This document shows positions 1 through 7,841 of a DNA stretch of 30,621 nucleotides, in pieces. The DNA is from Stramenopiles sp. TOSAG23-3. Lineage: Eukaryota > Sar. The notes under the pieces were generated by a model that worked only from the letters and a program-made list of their open reading frames with translations, was not told where the DNA came from and did no database searches. The position numbers and the translations under genes are program-made. Position 1 is the first letter of the stretch, and each line of letters starts with the position of its first letter. Location: positions 1-30,621 of the forward strand of contig LT642228.1 in the NCBI GenBank assembly GCA_900128585.1, given 5' to 3'.

Positions 1-2
1 CG

Positions 3-3000
3 CAGTTGATCGCGACAGGCACGAATCGACATTTTTTTATAGACAGTGAAGCGTCATCGTTGAGTATAAGGTGGTTGAACATGTCCAGTGGGGCTGCACG
101 TCGAGGGGCATCAATATTTGTCGGCGCCGCATCTCAAGTTAACATTTCACGTTGCGTCTTCTTCAAGAACACAGCTTTCCCAGCGAATGGCAAAGAATCG
201 CAGGGTGGGGCTATTTATGCCGAACATCCAAAAGAGGGTAGTGGCGATACACTTTTCATCGAACACTCGATATTTGAAAGAAACTATGGTTTCTATGGTG
301 GGGCTATACACCTGGCGAAATGGGCTGCTAGGATAAAGACTTGTAGATTTACATCGAATTCAGCCGCTTACGGTGGTGCGATCTATACCAGGTCTATCAC
401 ATCACTCGTTGTGGAATCCACCACTATCAACCTCAACGAAGTTACCAAATTTGGCGGCGGTGTGATGATAAAGGATTCACCAGGGGTTACTTTTAGTAAT
501 GTGCTGGTATACAAAAATAGAGCAGGGCAACGTGGCGGTGGCATATATGTGGATGGCACTCCTACCTGGTCCATCGTATTAAAGTTGTCAAACTGCGAAT
601 TTGTTGAAAATATACAATATCAATTTCAATACGATTTCAACTCGGGTGGAGGTGGTCTATATCTAAAAAATGAAGCAGCCGTTAGTATAAGGGAATGTGG
701 GTTTGTACGGAACGAAGCGGTATCTGGGTGTAGTGGGGCTAGCGGGTCTGGGTGTGCAGGGCACCATATAATGGTGCGCAAATCTGGCAATTTAGGAAGG
801 CCATCTATCACATTGGTGAATACAAATTTTACAAGCATAGAAACGACATACTCCTTCTGGGGCTATCAAGATGGGGATGACCCGGGTCCTGGAGCGTATG
901 GCAATCCAACAGACTGTTCTGCAAACCCCTGTTCCGCCCCACCGTTTACAGGGCACTGTTCCTTGAAGACAAACCCTTTGCATGGGACAATGTGTCAGAG
1001 GTACAATACAAGTATTGTTCCCCCGCCGAGCAAAAATACAAGCGCTACTAAAAATACAACAAAGACTCGGCAAAACTGTTCCAAAGGAACACGTTTAACC
1101 CTTGGTGGGTCATGTTTGTTATGCGCACAGAACACAATTCAGCCAGCAACTAACCAACATACGTGTTTGCAGTGCCCTGCAGGGCATCGAACGATGGCAA
1201 TTGGGCCTCGGACGGCAGCGCAGCATGATGCGCACACTGATTGCGTGCCTTCCAAGTTTGCGGTGAATGTTCTTACAGGGTCAGTTTTGACTGGCGGCGC
1301 AAATTTCTCGGTTGCAATTCCGAGTGAACAGAGAAACGTGTTTTCAAGATCCCGAGAAGAGACAATAATTTATATTGCTGGGATGAAAATTCCGTCGCTC
1401 GGGGCAGTATCTGGAAACCGCAAAGTTGTGCAGAACGCAGTGGTCCCAAACAAAGGACCTTGTGGGGTCGGGACTCCTGCTTGTGAAATGTGGGCACAGC
1501 TTCTCGTGTTTGATAGCATTTACAACGCTAGCGGCTCCACAGAGATCTATTTTGTGGAAAAGGCGTGCCCGACCTCAGAAAAATGCACGGAGATTCCTTC
1601 CGACTTTCTATTGTACCCCCGGAAAGATTGTCAATGGCGGAGTGATCAACAATGCAATGAATGCCCGATTGGAGCACGATGCCCAGGGGGAAGGGAAGTC
1701 TGGGCCCTGCCCTACTTTGGAATATTTTCAACTCGGAATGGACTGCAAGTTGCCATGTGCAAGGAACCATCAGCAAGGTGCAAGGGTTATGTGGACGCAG
1801 AAAGAAAAGAAATGTGCGCCCTGGGTTATGGCGGTATGCTTTGTGGAGGGTGCAAACCTGGGTTTTACGCCAATGTGGTGGGAAGCAGCGCGTGCCGTTC
1901 ATGCCCATCTGGCTCTGGGGATAGTGCTTTCGCATCTGTCGCCGTCCCGGCATTGTACTTCATAGCTATAATGTCCGTTTCCACCGCCTTCGCCCTTTTT
2001 CTATCGTATCTTGCGTACAAGTATGGCGGCGGGACGGTGGAAGGTGGGCGTAATCGCACGTTGGGGTTTCTAGGGTACGTGTGCCTGTCTTTGAGTCTGT
2101 TGGCACAAGGCAGCCGGAAGGCAAACGGGAATCTTCCGGAGTATTTTCAGAGCCTGGCGTCACACTTGGCCGTATTTCAATTAGATCTAGCGGGCCCTGT
2201 GCCCCCTGCGTGCACCCCCTATCCGTTTTGGAAGCACCTTGCTGTATTTTTGTTGTCGACAGTGTGCAGTTGTTGCATAATGATCTTCCTATCGAAACCA
2301 GGAATTCGCAAAATCATAGTTTGTAAAAAAGTTCCCTTCGATCAGCTTGCTCACGGTGCAACTATTTGGCTCTTTTTAACGTACTCATTAATGGCTAATT
2401 TTGCAATGGAGACTATGCATTGCGTCCCCAGCAATGGGAAAAATGAAGTTACAGTAATGGCCAGCAACCCAAATGTTGTGTGTTTCCAGGGGGATCACAC
2501 ATTCATATTTGCGTGTGCACTGATAGCCCTATCGCTTCACGGCCTTACGGTTCCTATGTACACGGCGAGGAGCGTTAAGGTGCTCAGAGAACATTCCTTG
2601 GGAAAAGCCCATCCCATTGGTTCAGAAACAGAATCTCCCACAGTTTACGGCGAATTTGTTTGGAAGTATTTTTTATCGAACTCATACAAACCGGCATTTT
2701 TCTATTTCTATCACGTAGAAATTTTGTTGTTGTTCCTGGGCTCACTCTGCAATGAATTTCTGTTTTACAGTGCGCCCGTGGCGTACGTCACAATTTTTTC
2801 TGTCGGCCTAGTTTGCAGTGCAACGGCATATGTATATCACAGCCCGTTTGCGCTTGACCATAGGTGGAAGTTCATTGTAAGAATTCATTTATCGCTGTGC
2901 TCGTTTCTCAATGTTTTAACCAACTATTTTGCGGCACCCGTAGTCACATCGGCAGACGATGGAAAAACTTTGGAATGGCTCGCCCCTCTGAGTTTCTCAA

Positions 3001-3803
3001 TGAATGTATTGCTGTTTGCTGTGCTCATTTTTGCATTTGGGAAGTTTTTAGTAGACGGTGCGGCCAAGGAAGACGAGGAGATAAATGCGCTTCCACAACG
3101 CAGCATAAGAGTTCAAAGTGAGATCAGGTGGTCGAATAACCCGATTGTGAATCGCACGACAGTAGAAATGCCTGTTCGTTGCAACAGCAACGGCGCAAAA
3201 GAGGGCCAGGAAAAAGCGACGGAAAACAATGGCACGGAACAAGCAATAAAATCTGCCGGGGTGCTCAGAACCGATCTTCCCAGGGTCTCTGTCGCATGGT
3301 ACGAGCACTTTGATGCCCTATCCAACGACTCTTACTACGAGTGCATTAGAACTGCATCATCATGGGAGAAGCCATCCACAGCGGATGAAAGCGCCGAGGT
3401 TTCTGTTCATACACATTCCGGGCAGAAATATTACCAAACTAAGACGAGCCAGGTTACTTGGGAGAGACCCGAGGGTGTGCCAATCCATGTAGTGAGTCGC
3501 CCATCGATCGCAGACAGTGAATTTGCACGTTCTTCTAGTGCAGATGCCAAAACGGGTTCCTTACTAGCAGCAACTCGGCGTAGATTAAACCATGTAAAAG
3601 ATAGAAGTAGAGTGTTAGCACCCAGTAATATTAAATCAAATGGGATTTGGTGGGAACTAACAGATGAGCATGGAAAAACCTGCTACTTGAATACGGCAAC
3701 GGATGAAGTAATATATTCTCTACCCAAAGGATGGGTTAAGGCTATGGCTATGGAGAGGTTCAGTAAAGGCTACGGGAGCCATAGTCTCACAGAGCCTACG
3801 TGA
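3..3803 (+). CDS. Pmp-like beta-helix, Cys-rich, multi-pass membrane protein with WW domains (5' partial)
   Basis: The frame is open from the left edge with no plausible ATG start (the first start-like codon is TTG at 6), so the N-terminus lies outside the window. Residues about 1-300 carry repeated GGAIY/GGGIY and FxxN-type motifs (FFKN, FERN, FTSN, YKNR, FVRN), the signature of chlamydial polymorphic-membrane-protein-type parallel beta-helices. Cys-rich segments follow at about 300-410 and 535-640 and resemble ephrin-receptor-like GCC2/GCC3 modules (CLLC, CLQCPAGH, CNECPIGARC, CGGCKPGFY). From about 645 to 1015 there are eight or nine hydrophobic helices. The C-terminal tail holds two or three WW-like units, at about 1094-1123, 1131-1155 and 1212-1243 (endings SSWEKP, VTWERP, YSLPKGW). 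I infer a surface protein with an adhesive or sensing ectodomain and a cytosolic tail binding proline-rich partners. Ligand and pathway cannot be told. The gene ends in TGA. Confidence 0.85.
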   Translation, partial: QLIATGTNRHFFIDSEASSLSIRWLNMSSGAARRGASIFVGAASQVNISRCVFFKNTAFPANGKESQGGAIYAEHPKEGSGDTLFIEHSIFERNYGFYGGAIHLAKWAARIKTCRFTSNSAAYGGAIYTRSITSLVVESTTINLNEVTKFGGGVMIKDSPGVTFSNVLVYKNRAGQRGGGIYVDGTPTWSIVLKLSNCEFVENIQYQFQYDFNSGGGGLYLKNEAAVSIRECGFVRNEAVSGCSGASGSGCAGHHIMVRKSGNLGRPSITLVNTNFTSIETTYSFWGYQDGDDPGPGAYGNPTDCSANPCSAPPFTGHCSLKTNPLHGTMCQRYNTSIVPPPSKNTSATKNTTKTRQNCSKGTRLTLGGSCLLCAQNTIQPATNQHTCLQCPAGHRTMAIGPRTAAQHDAHTDCVPSKFAVNVLTGSVLTGGANFSVAIPSEQRNVFSRSREETIIYIAGMKIPSLGAVSGNRKVVQNAVVPNKGPCGVGTPACEMWAQLLVFDSIYNASGSTEIYFVEKACPTSEKCTEIPSDFLLYPRKDCQWRSDQQCNECPIGARCPGGREVWALPYFGIFSTRNGLQVAMCKEPSARCKGYVDAERKEMCALGYGGMLCGGCKPGFYANVVGSSACRSCPSGSGDSAFASVAVPALYFIAIMSVSTAFALFLSYLAYKYGGGTVEGGRNRTLGFLGYVCLSLSLLAQGSRKANGNLPEYFQSLASHLAVFQLDLAGPVPPACTPYPFWKHLAVFLLSTVCSCCIMIFLSKPGIRKIIVCKKVPFDQLAHGATIWLFLTYSLMANFAMETMHCVPSNGKNEVTVMASNPNVVCFQGDHTFIFACALIALSLHGLTVPMYTARSVKVLREHSLGKAHPIGSETESPTVYGEFVWKYFLSNSYKPAFFYFYHVEILLLFLGSLCNEFLFYSAPVAYVTIFSVGLVCSATAYVYHSPFALDHRWKFIVRIHLSLCSFLNVLTNYFAAPVVTSADDGKTLEWLAPLSFSMNVLLFAVLIFAFGKFLVDGAAKEDEEINALPQRSIRVQSEIRWSNNPIVNRTTVEMPVRCNSNGAKEGQEKATENNGTEQAIKSAGVLRTDLPRVSVAWYEHFDALSNDSYYECIRTASSWEKPSTADESAEVSVHTHSGQKYYQTKTSQVTWERPEGVPIHVVSRPSIADSEFARSSSADAKTGSLLAATRRRLNHVKDRSRVLAPSNIKSNGIWWELTDEHGKTCYLNTATDEVIYSLPKGWVKAMAMERFSKGYGSHSLTEPT

Positions 3804-3929
3804 ACCCGCTACACAAATGGTGCTTAATACGATTCATTTCGCAGGCCCCAAGTAAAACGGCTTTTACCACCCCAGTCTCGTTATGAAAATTGTGCGGAGC
3901 ATTGTAATCGTGAACGCGCATGAAGGTAA

Positions 3930-4262
3930 AATAAAACGATAACTCTCTCGCTCTTGTATTACGGCTTCTTTCGCCTCCACACACAGGTACCTCGCGGGTT
4001 AAAGGCAGCCCACTTGCGCGGCAGCATGGAGAAGCGTTTTCTTACAGTTATCTAGCGCATCTATGGTGCCATTGGCCTCCTCGTATAACTACTTTAGTGC
4101 CGTAAGTTTGCCCCCCACATCCGCCATATGCAGCGCGGTGTTCCCGTATCTATCTCCAGCCTCCGTGTTGACGCCGGCCTCCTCGCATAGATACTTTGTG
4201 ACGTTGAGTGAGCCCGTCGGCGGGGATCAACGGAGTCGAATCAAGCCATCCCACCGCTTCCT
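3930..4262 (-). pseudogene. Degenerate ankyrin-repeat gene fragment
   Basis: Read on the minus strand, this stretch encodes recognisable ankyrin repeats that can no longer be translated. One frame gives KYLCEEAGVNTEAGDRYGNT followed by ALHMADVGGKLTALK, then a TAG stop (4089-4091) where a Trp or similar residue would sit, then LYEEANGTIDALDN and KTLLHAAAQVGCL, then TAA (3999-4001), then a third helix start, RYLCVEA. The repeat units are spaced exactly 34 residues apart across both stops, which makes the homology secure. Upstream, near 4215-4225, the ankyrin-like STPLIPAD continues only in a different frame, so there is also a frameshift. A further scrap, ending GVVKAVLL in another frame, may extend the relic to about 3830. 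No start codon or intact ORF remains. It lies in the convergent gap after the Pmp-like gene. Confidence 0.8.
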
Positions 4263-4410
4263 GGCGGAACCCGTGTTGTGTGACCCATCGCAAAAAGCAA
4301 AAACTAAAAGCGAATAAAGGAGCCAAAAAGATGATCGAATGCATTTTACGTCGCACTACTGAACTACTGATATCGTTACTGTTATTTGAGAATAATCATT
4401 TTTTAAATAA

Positions 4411-4430
4411 AACAAGAAAATTGGCTGTTA
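4411..4430 (+). repeat. Shared 3'-gap motif, copy a
   Basis: AACAAGAAAATTGGCTGTTA lies 62 bp beyond the stop of the CCCH gene. The same 19-base core (up to the second T of the final TT) occurs at 7691 and 10964. The sequence that follows is AT-rich (TTAATTTATATTAAAAG) and has diverged from the other copies. An 8-base block, CGCACTAC, at 4352-4359 matches the reverse complement of the tail of copy c, so this copy may be rearranged. Confidence 0.6.
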
Positions 4431-4491
4431 TTAATTTATATTAAAAGAAAATTTAATAATTTGCAATGGTGGATGGAAGATTACAAATCAA

Positions 4492-5601
4492 TCAATGGCC
4501 TCTGAATTTGCAAAAATGGTGTGGGCACTGCTCACCTGCACGCAGGTACTTGCAGTACGGCACCTGCGTGTGCTTAAACCGGCACGTAGTGTCCTTGTTG
4601 GTGCAGAGGGTTCCATGACGGCACTCATCAATTTCATCCTCATTGTGCCCATAGCAACAACTGTCCCCATGCTTGCACGTTCCATGTTTAAAGTAATAAT
4701 CGCAGCGTCTCCTTGGCTTGCGAGCGGGCTTCCTTTCCTTTCTGGTGACTGCAGTCCATTGGTCATCTTTTGTATTGCAGACAGATTGAGGTAGCACTTC
4801 ATTCTTTGCTAAGCACACAAGATTGGGGACTGATGGATCGTTCACTGGTTTCATAACAGCACATTTGTAGGAACTGATTTGCAAGGTTTGGCGTGTCTTC
4901 AACGCTGGCGGCGGAGTCCTCTCGACGTTCCAGGCATTCGGCTTGGGCGCACAATCCCCGGTGCAAACACCTCGTGCACTGGGCAATGACTGGGGGCTGA
5001 GAGTGCCAAAACCCGGGGGCGGGCCCATGGCGCTGACCAGAGAACGCCCTTTAAACCGTTCTCCCTCTCCCACAACAGCCGTTTGGGCAATTCCAAGATC
5101 TGGGGTGGTGAGATCACAAGTAGGCAGAAACATCGCAGGCGGGGAAAATGTCTTGGGCGCTTCTACATTCCATTCGCTCAGCTTCTTCCATATAATGGTC
5201 ATGTGCGACGGTTTCATATACACCAATTTTCCTTTTTCAAGATATCGCTCAATTACCCTTTCAAACGCCTCTTCGGTGTCGTAGGCATTCAGTATTTCCT
5301 TGGGGGTGTCTCCAAGAAATGTCAAATTGTTCCTGTACTGCAGCAGATTTCGGTCGGTCTTGGCTAGAGAACGCATGAAGGCGTCCATTGCTCCAGCAGA
5401 CTTGCCATGAAAAATGATGTCGTGGCGAGCTCCCAAATGCATTGGGCTTCCGCTAAAACTAGTCCAACTAGTACCACTGGAACTGTTCAGCAATACATCA
5501 TTATCCTCGAGGACGGAGGATCCCACCGACAGAGCAACAGTCGATTCGTCGCTGTCACTGTCGCAAAAGGCATCAGGCACGAGTAACTTGTTTCTTGGCA
5601 T
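4492..5601 (-). CDS. Triple CCCH zinc-finger protein, probable RNA-binding
   Basis: A 369-residue intronless frame with an ATG start and a purine at -3. The C-terminal 70 residues hold three CCCH-type fingers: C300-x8-C-x5-C-x3-H319 (the canonical RNA-binding spacing), C327-x5-C-x6-C-x3-H344 (closer to Nab2-type spacing) and C350-x8-C-x4-C-x4-H369, whose last ligand is the final residue of the protein. A basic patch (RKERKPARKPRRR) precedes the first finger. The first 100 residues are acidic and Ser-rich. Residues about 60-150 look folded (KTDRNLLQYRNNLTFLGDTP), but I do not recognise the fold. CCCH proteins usually bind mRNA and act in processing, export or decay, which is inferred here from the fingers only. 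The gene is divergent from the DESI2-like gene and shares its 1353-bp upstream spacer. Confidence 0.85.
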   Translation of the reverse strand: MPRNKLLVPDAFCDSDSDESTVALSVGSSVLEDNDVLLNSSSGTSWTSFSGSPMHLGARHDIIFHGKSAGAMDAFMRSLAKTDRNLLQYRNNLTFLGDTPKEILNAYDTEEAFERVIERYLEKGKLVYMKPSHMTIIWKKLSEWNVEAPKTFSPPAMFLPTCDLTTPDLGIAQTAVVGEGERFKGRSLVSAMGPPPGFGTLSPQSLPSARGVCTGDCAPKPNAWNVERTPPPALKTRQTLQISSYKCAVMKPVNDPSVPNLVCLAKNEVLPQSVCNTKDDQWTAVTRKERKPARKPRRRCDYYFKHGTCKHGDSCCYGHNEDEIDECRHGTLCTNKDTTCRFKHTQVPYCKYLRAGEQCPHHFCKFRGH

Positions 5602-5637
5602 GTCAGTTGTGTAAGAAAAAAGGAAAGGCTTTTGTAT

Positions 5638-5671
5638 TCTACAAATTGTAGATAGTTTCTGTTGAAACTAT
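5638..5671. promoter_or_regulatory. Two abutting palindromes upstream of the CCCH gene
   Basis: TCTACAA-A-TTGTAGA (5638-5652) is a perfect palindrome. It is followed immediately, sharing one base, by ATAGTTTC-TGTT-GAAACTAT (5652-5671), an 8-bp perfect stem with a 4-base loop. They lie 37-70 bp upstream of the CCCH ATG, in its likely 5' leader or core promoter. A regulatory role is inferred from position only. Confidence 0.3.
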
Positions 5672-6332
5672 TATATTACTATCTTTTACTTTTGATTATT
5701 ATGTTCTTTCGTTGAAGAAATCGTTCTCTTTTGATGTATTTATTCTCACAAGTATCGTTCTGGACGAGGAATACAAATATTTTGTGATGAACTTGTTATT
5801 ATTTTATATTATACCATCCAAGATAGAAGAAGTATAATATAGTAGAGGGTATAGTAGAGGAGCATATTATTATAATAAAATATGATAACCGATGATGGTT
5901 GTGGTAGTAGTAGTACCAAGTAGAAGAAGAGAAAATAAAAATAATAATGTGTTTTTTTTTTGAGGACAAGATAATATAAAATAAAATTGTGGAAACAACA
6001 TCATCATAGCATTGATTTGAAGCAGCGAAGGAAGGAAAGAAGAAGGAGAAAGAAAATGATTTTTTTTGTGAAAAATTACGAATGTAAAATAGCAGCGCAA
6101 TAGTATAGACAAAAAACACCCACGCACGAAATAGCTCAATGGTCTTTTTTAAGAAACAACAGCAGGAAAAAGAATGGTGTGCCCATATTATTGGACATAG
6201 GTATGGGCTGGACAAAATATAATAAATGAATCAAGGAAGTGAAAGAGAAGAGAAGAAGAGTTGATTTTTTGGGTGTTGTTTTGTTGTCCTCAACAACAAA
6301 TAGATTATGGTAATTATTACTGTATTAACTGA

Positions 6333-6494
6333 TCTTCTTTCTTTCTTCTTCTTTTTCTTTCTTCTTCTTTTTCTTTCTTCTTCTTTCTATTCTTCTTTTT
6401 TCTTCTTTTTTCTTCTTTCTTTCTTCTTCTTCTTCTTCTTCTTCTTCTTCTTCTTCTTCTTCTTCTTCTTCTTCTTCTTCTTCTTCTTTTTTCT
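6333..6494. repeat. Polypyrimidine tract with (TTC)22 microsatellite
   Basis: The + strand is pyrimidine-only for 162 bases except for one A at 6389. It begins as irregular CTTT/TTC units and becomes a pure TTC repeat of about 22 units at 6421-6488. It lies about 460 bp upstream of the DESI2-like ATG. Confidence 0.95.
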
Positions 6495-6954
6495 GCTTCT
6501 TCTTCTTCTACGCCTAGGCGTAGTCTAGGAAGTGCGATCAAGAACTGTATTATATTACATACTATATATATATAATTTGTTTTTTATTATTTTTTTTATA
6601 GTCTATTATAAATTTTTTTTTTTTTTTTAATTATTATTATATACTAATTCGACTTGTTGGTATTATACGGTAGATCGATAGTATATTATTATTATTTTTT
6701 TATTTTTTTTTATTACTACATTATATTATTACAGCAGTATTATATTATATTAAATTAATAATTAATTATTCTTTTTTGTTCTTTTGAATGTGTACACTAT
6801 TAATTCCAAACTGGTGCAGTAGTAAAACTGAAGGTTTGAATGCGATTGTATTAAAATTGTGTGATTAAAGTTCAAGAGTGAAATGGTTGTACCAAAAGAA
6901 CGGAAGGAGGTCGTGATTCAATTGTAAAGAACAAACGGACCGAGGTTACCCACA

Positions 6955-7581
6955 ATGCCCGCGCTCTCTTCTCACACGCGTCATGCAGAAAAGGTGTTTT
7001 TGAACGTATATGACTTGACGCCAGCGAATGACTATCTATGGGAACTAGGACTTGGAGTGCACCATTCGGGGATTCAAGTGCATGGTAGCGAGTGGACGTT
7101 CTCTTCCGGCGGTGTGTTTTACCATCAGCCTAAAGGTGCCCCCAATGTCCCATTTCGGAAACAGGTCTTGCTGGGAACTGTGAATTTTTCTTCGGCGAAG
7201 GTAAGACAGATAGTGGACTCTCTTCGTTCAGACTTTCAGGGAGAATCATACCACATTTTGAACAACAATTGCAATTCTTTTGCAAACGCTCTATGTGTAG
7301 CGCTGCTCGAAAAGCCCATACCGGGATACGTGAATAGGCTGGCTGGTGTAGGAAGTTGCTTTTCGTGTTTGATTCCAAAGCATATGCTTGGCAGTAGCCC
7401 AGTCACGTCGACCGGCAACAGCGGTGGACGGAGTATTCAGATGTCAAGTTTTAAAAATAGATCTGCGGGAATTGGAATGCGGCTTGGTTCGAGTGGCTCA
7501 AGTCAGCCGAGTAGTGCTGGTGCGAATAACGATGACTTAAGAAAGAAACGCTTGGCATATTTGGACCGCCTGCAAAGTTAA
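6955..7581 (+). CDS. PPPDE-fold deSUMOylating isopeptidase, DESI2-like
   Basis: A 208-residue protein with an ATG start and A at -3. It opens VFLNVYDLTPAND and carries the PPPDE His motif GVHHSGIQVHG, with H37 the likely catalytic His, and the Cys motif NNNCNSFAN with C106. Together they form the Cys-His dyad of this papain-like family. The block IPGYVNRLAGVGSCFSCLIP matches the family region that follows the Cys motif in DESI2/PPPDE1, where a tryptophan-asparagine-arginine-leucine stretch leads into Cys-rich sequence, so I place it with DESI2 rather than DESI1. The last 60 residues are Ser/Gly-rich, disordered and lineage-specific. Known members remove SUMO or ubiquitin from substrates; other thiol hydrolase activities are possible. 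The gene is convergent with the exonuclease gene (260-bp gap). Confidence 0.9.
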   Translation: MPALSSHTRHAEKVFLNVYDLTPANDYLWELGLGVHHSGIQVHGSEWTFSSGGVFYHQPKGAPNVPFRKQVLLGTVNFSSAKVRQIVDSLRSDFQGESYHILNNNCNSFANALCVALLEKPIPGYVNRLAGVGSCFSCLIPKHMLGSSPVTSTGNSGGRSIQMSSFKNRSAGIGMRLGSSGSSQPSSAGANNDDLRKKRLAYLDRLQS

Positions 7582-7671
7582 AGATACGAACCTTAGTACG
7601 AGAAGTAACTCGCTTATTAAGAAAATATGTAATTGAATTAAAGTTTTATTTTTGTTTTTAATACAAAATTA

Positions 7672-7771
7672 TCGTTCAACACTTCAAAAAAACAAGAAAA
7701 TTGGCTGTTGTAATGTAAATTAAAATTTATGTACTGCGAACTGATCTCTACTGTCGTTCAACACTTCAAAA
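7672..7771. repeat. 18-bp direct repeats framing a 64-bp insert-like element
   Basis: TCGTTCAACACTTCAAAA occurs perfectly twice, at 7672-7689 and 7754-7771. Between them (7690-7753) is copy b of the shared 3'-gap motif with its full tail. This layout is what a target-site duplication around a small inserted element would look like; a local tandem duplication is the alternative. Confidence 0.7.
7690..7753 (+). repeat. Shared 3'-gap motif, copy b (full-length form)
   Basis: The head AACAAGAAAATTGGCTGTT (7691-7709) is followed by a palindromic AT core, TAAATTAAAATTTA, and the tail GTACTGCGAACT (7731-7742). Copy c at 10961 has the same order of parts: head, AATTAAAATT palindrome, GTAGTGCGAACT tail. 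The copy lies in the convergent gap, 110 bp beyond the DESI2-like stop and about 90 bp beyond the exonuclease stop. Confidence 0.65.
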
Positions 7772-7841
7772 TATATTTTATCAAAAGTTGTCATACAAAA
7801 GTTTGCTGTCACCACAACTGATTATTTTATGAACCACAGCT

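Larger units (their letters stand above)
5602..6954. other. Divergent AT-rich spacer between the CCCH and DESI2-like genes
   Basis: These 1353 bp lie between two ATGs pointing away from each other, so the promoters of both genes should be here. I see no credible coding frame; the short frames translate to low-complexity Phe/Lys/Arg runs. The spacer holds two abutting small palindromes at 5638-5671, a long pyrimidine tract with a TTC microsatellite at 6333-6494, and A/T runs at 6540-6780. The last 130 bp before the DESI2-like ATG are less AT-biased and probably form its 5' leader. Confidence 0.6.

Noticed and set aside
6307-6541. Open frames coding poly-Phe (+) and poly-Arg/Lys (-)
   Set aside because: They are translations of the TTC microsatellite, not genes.
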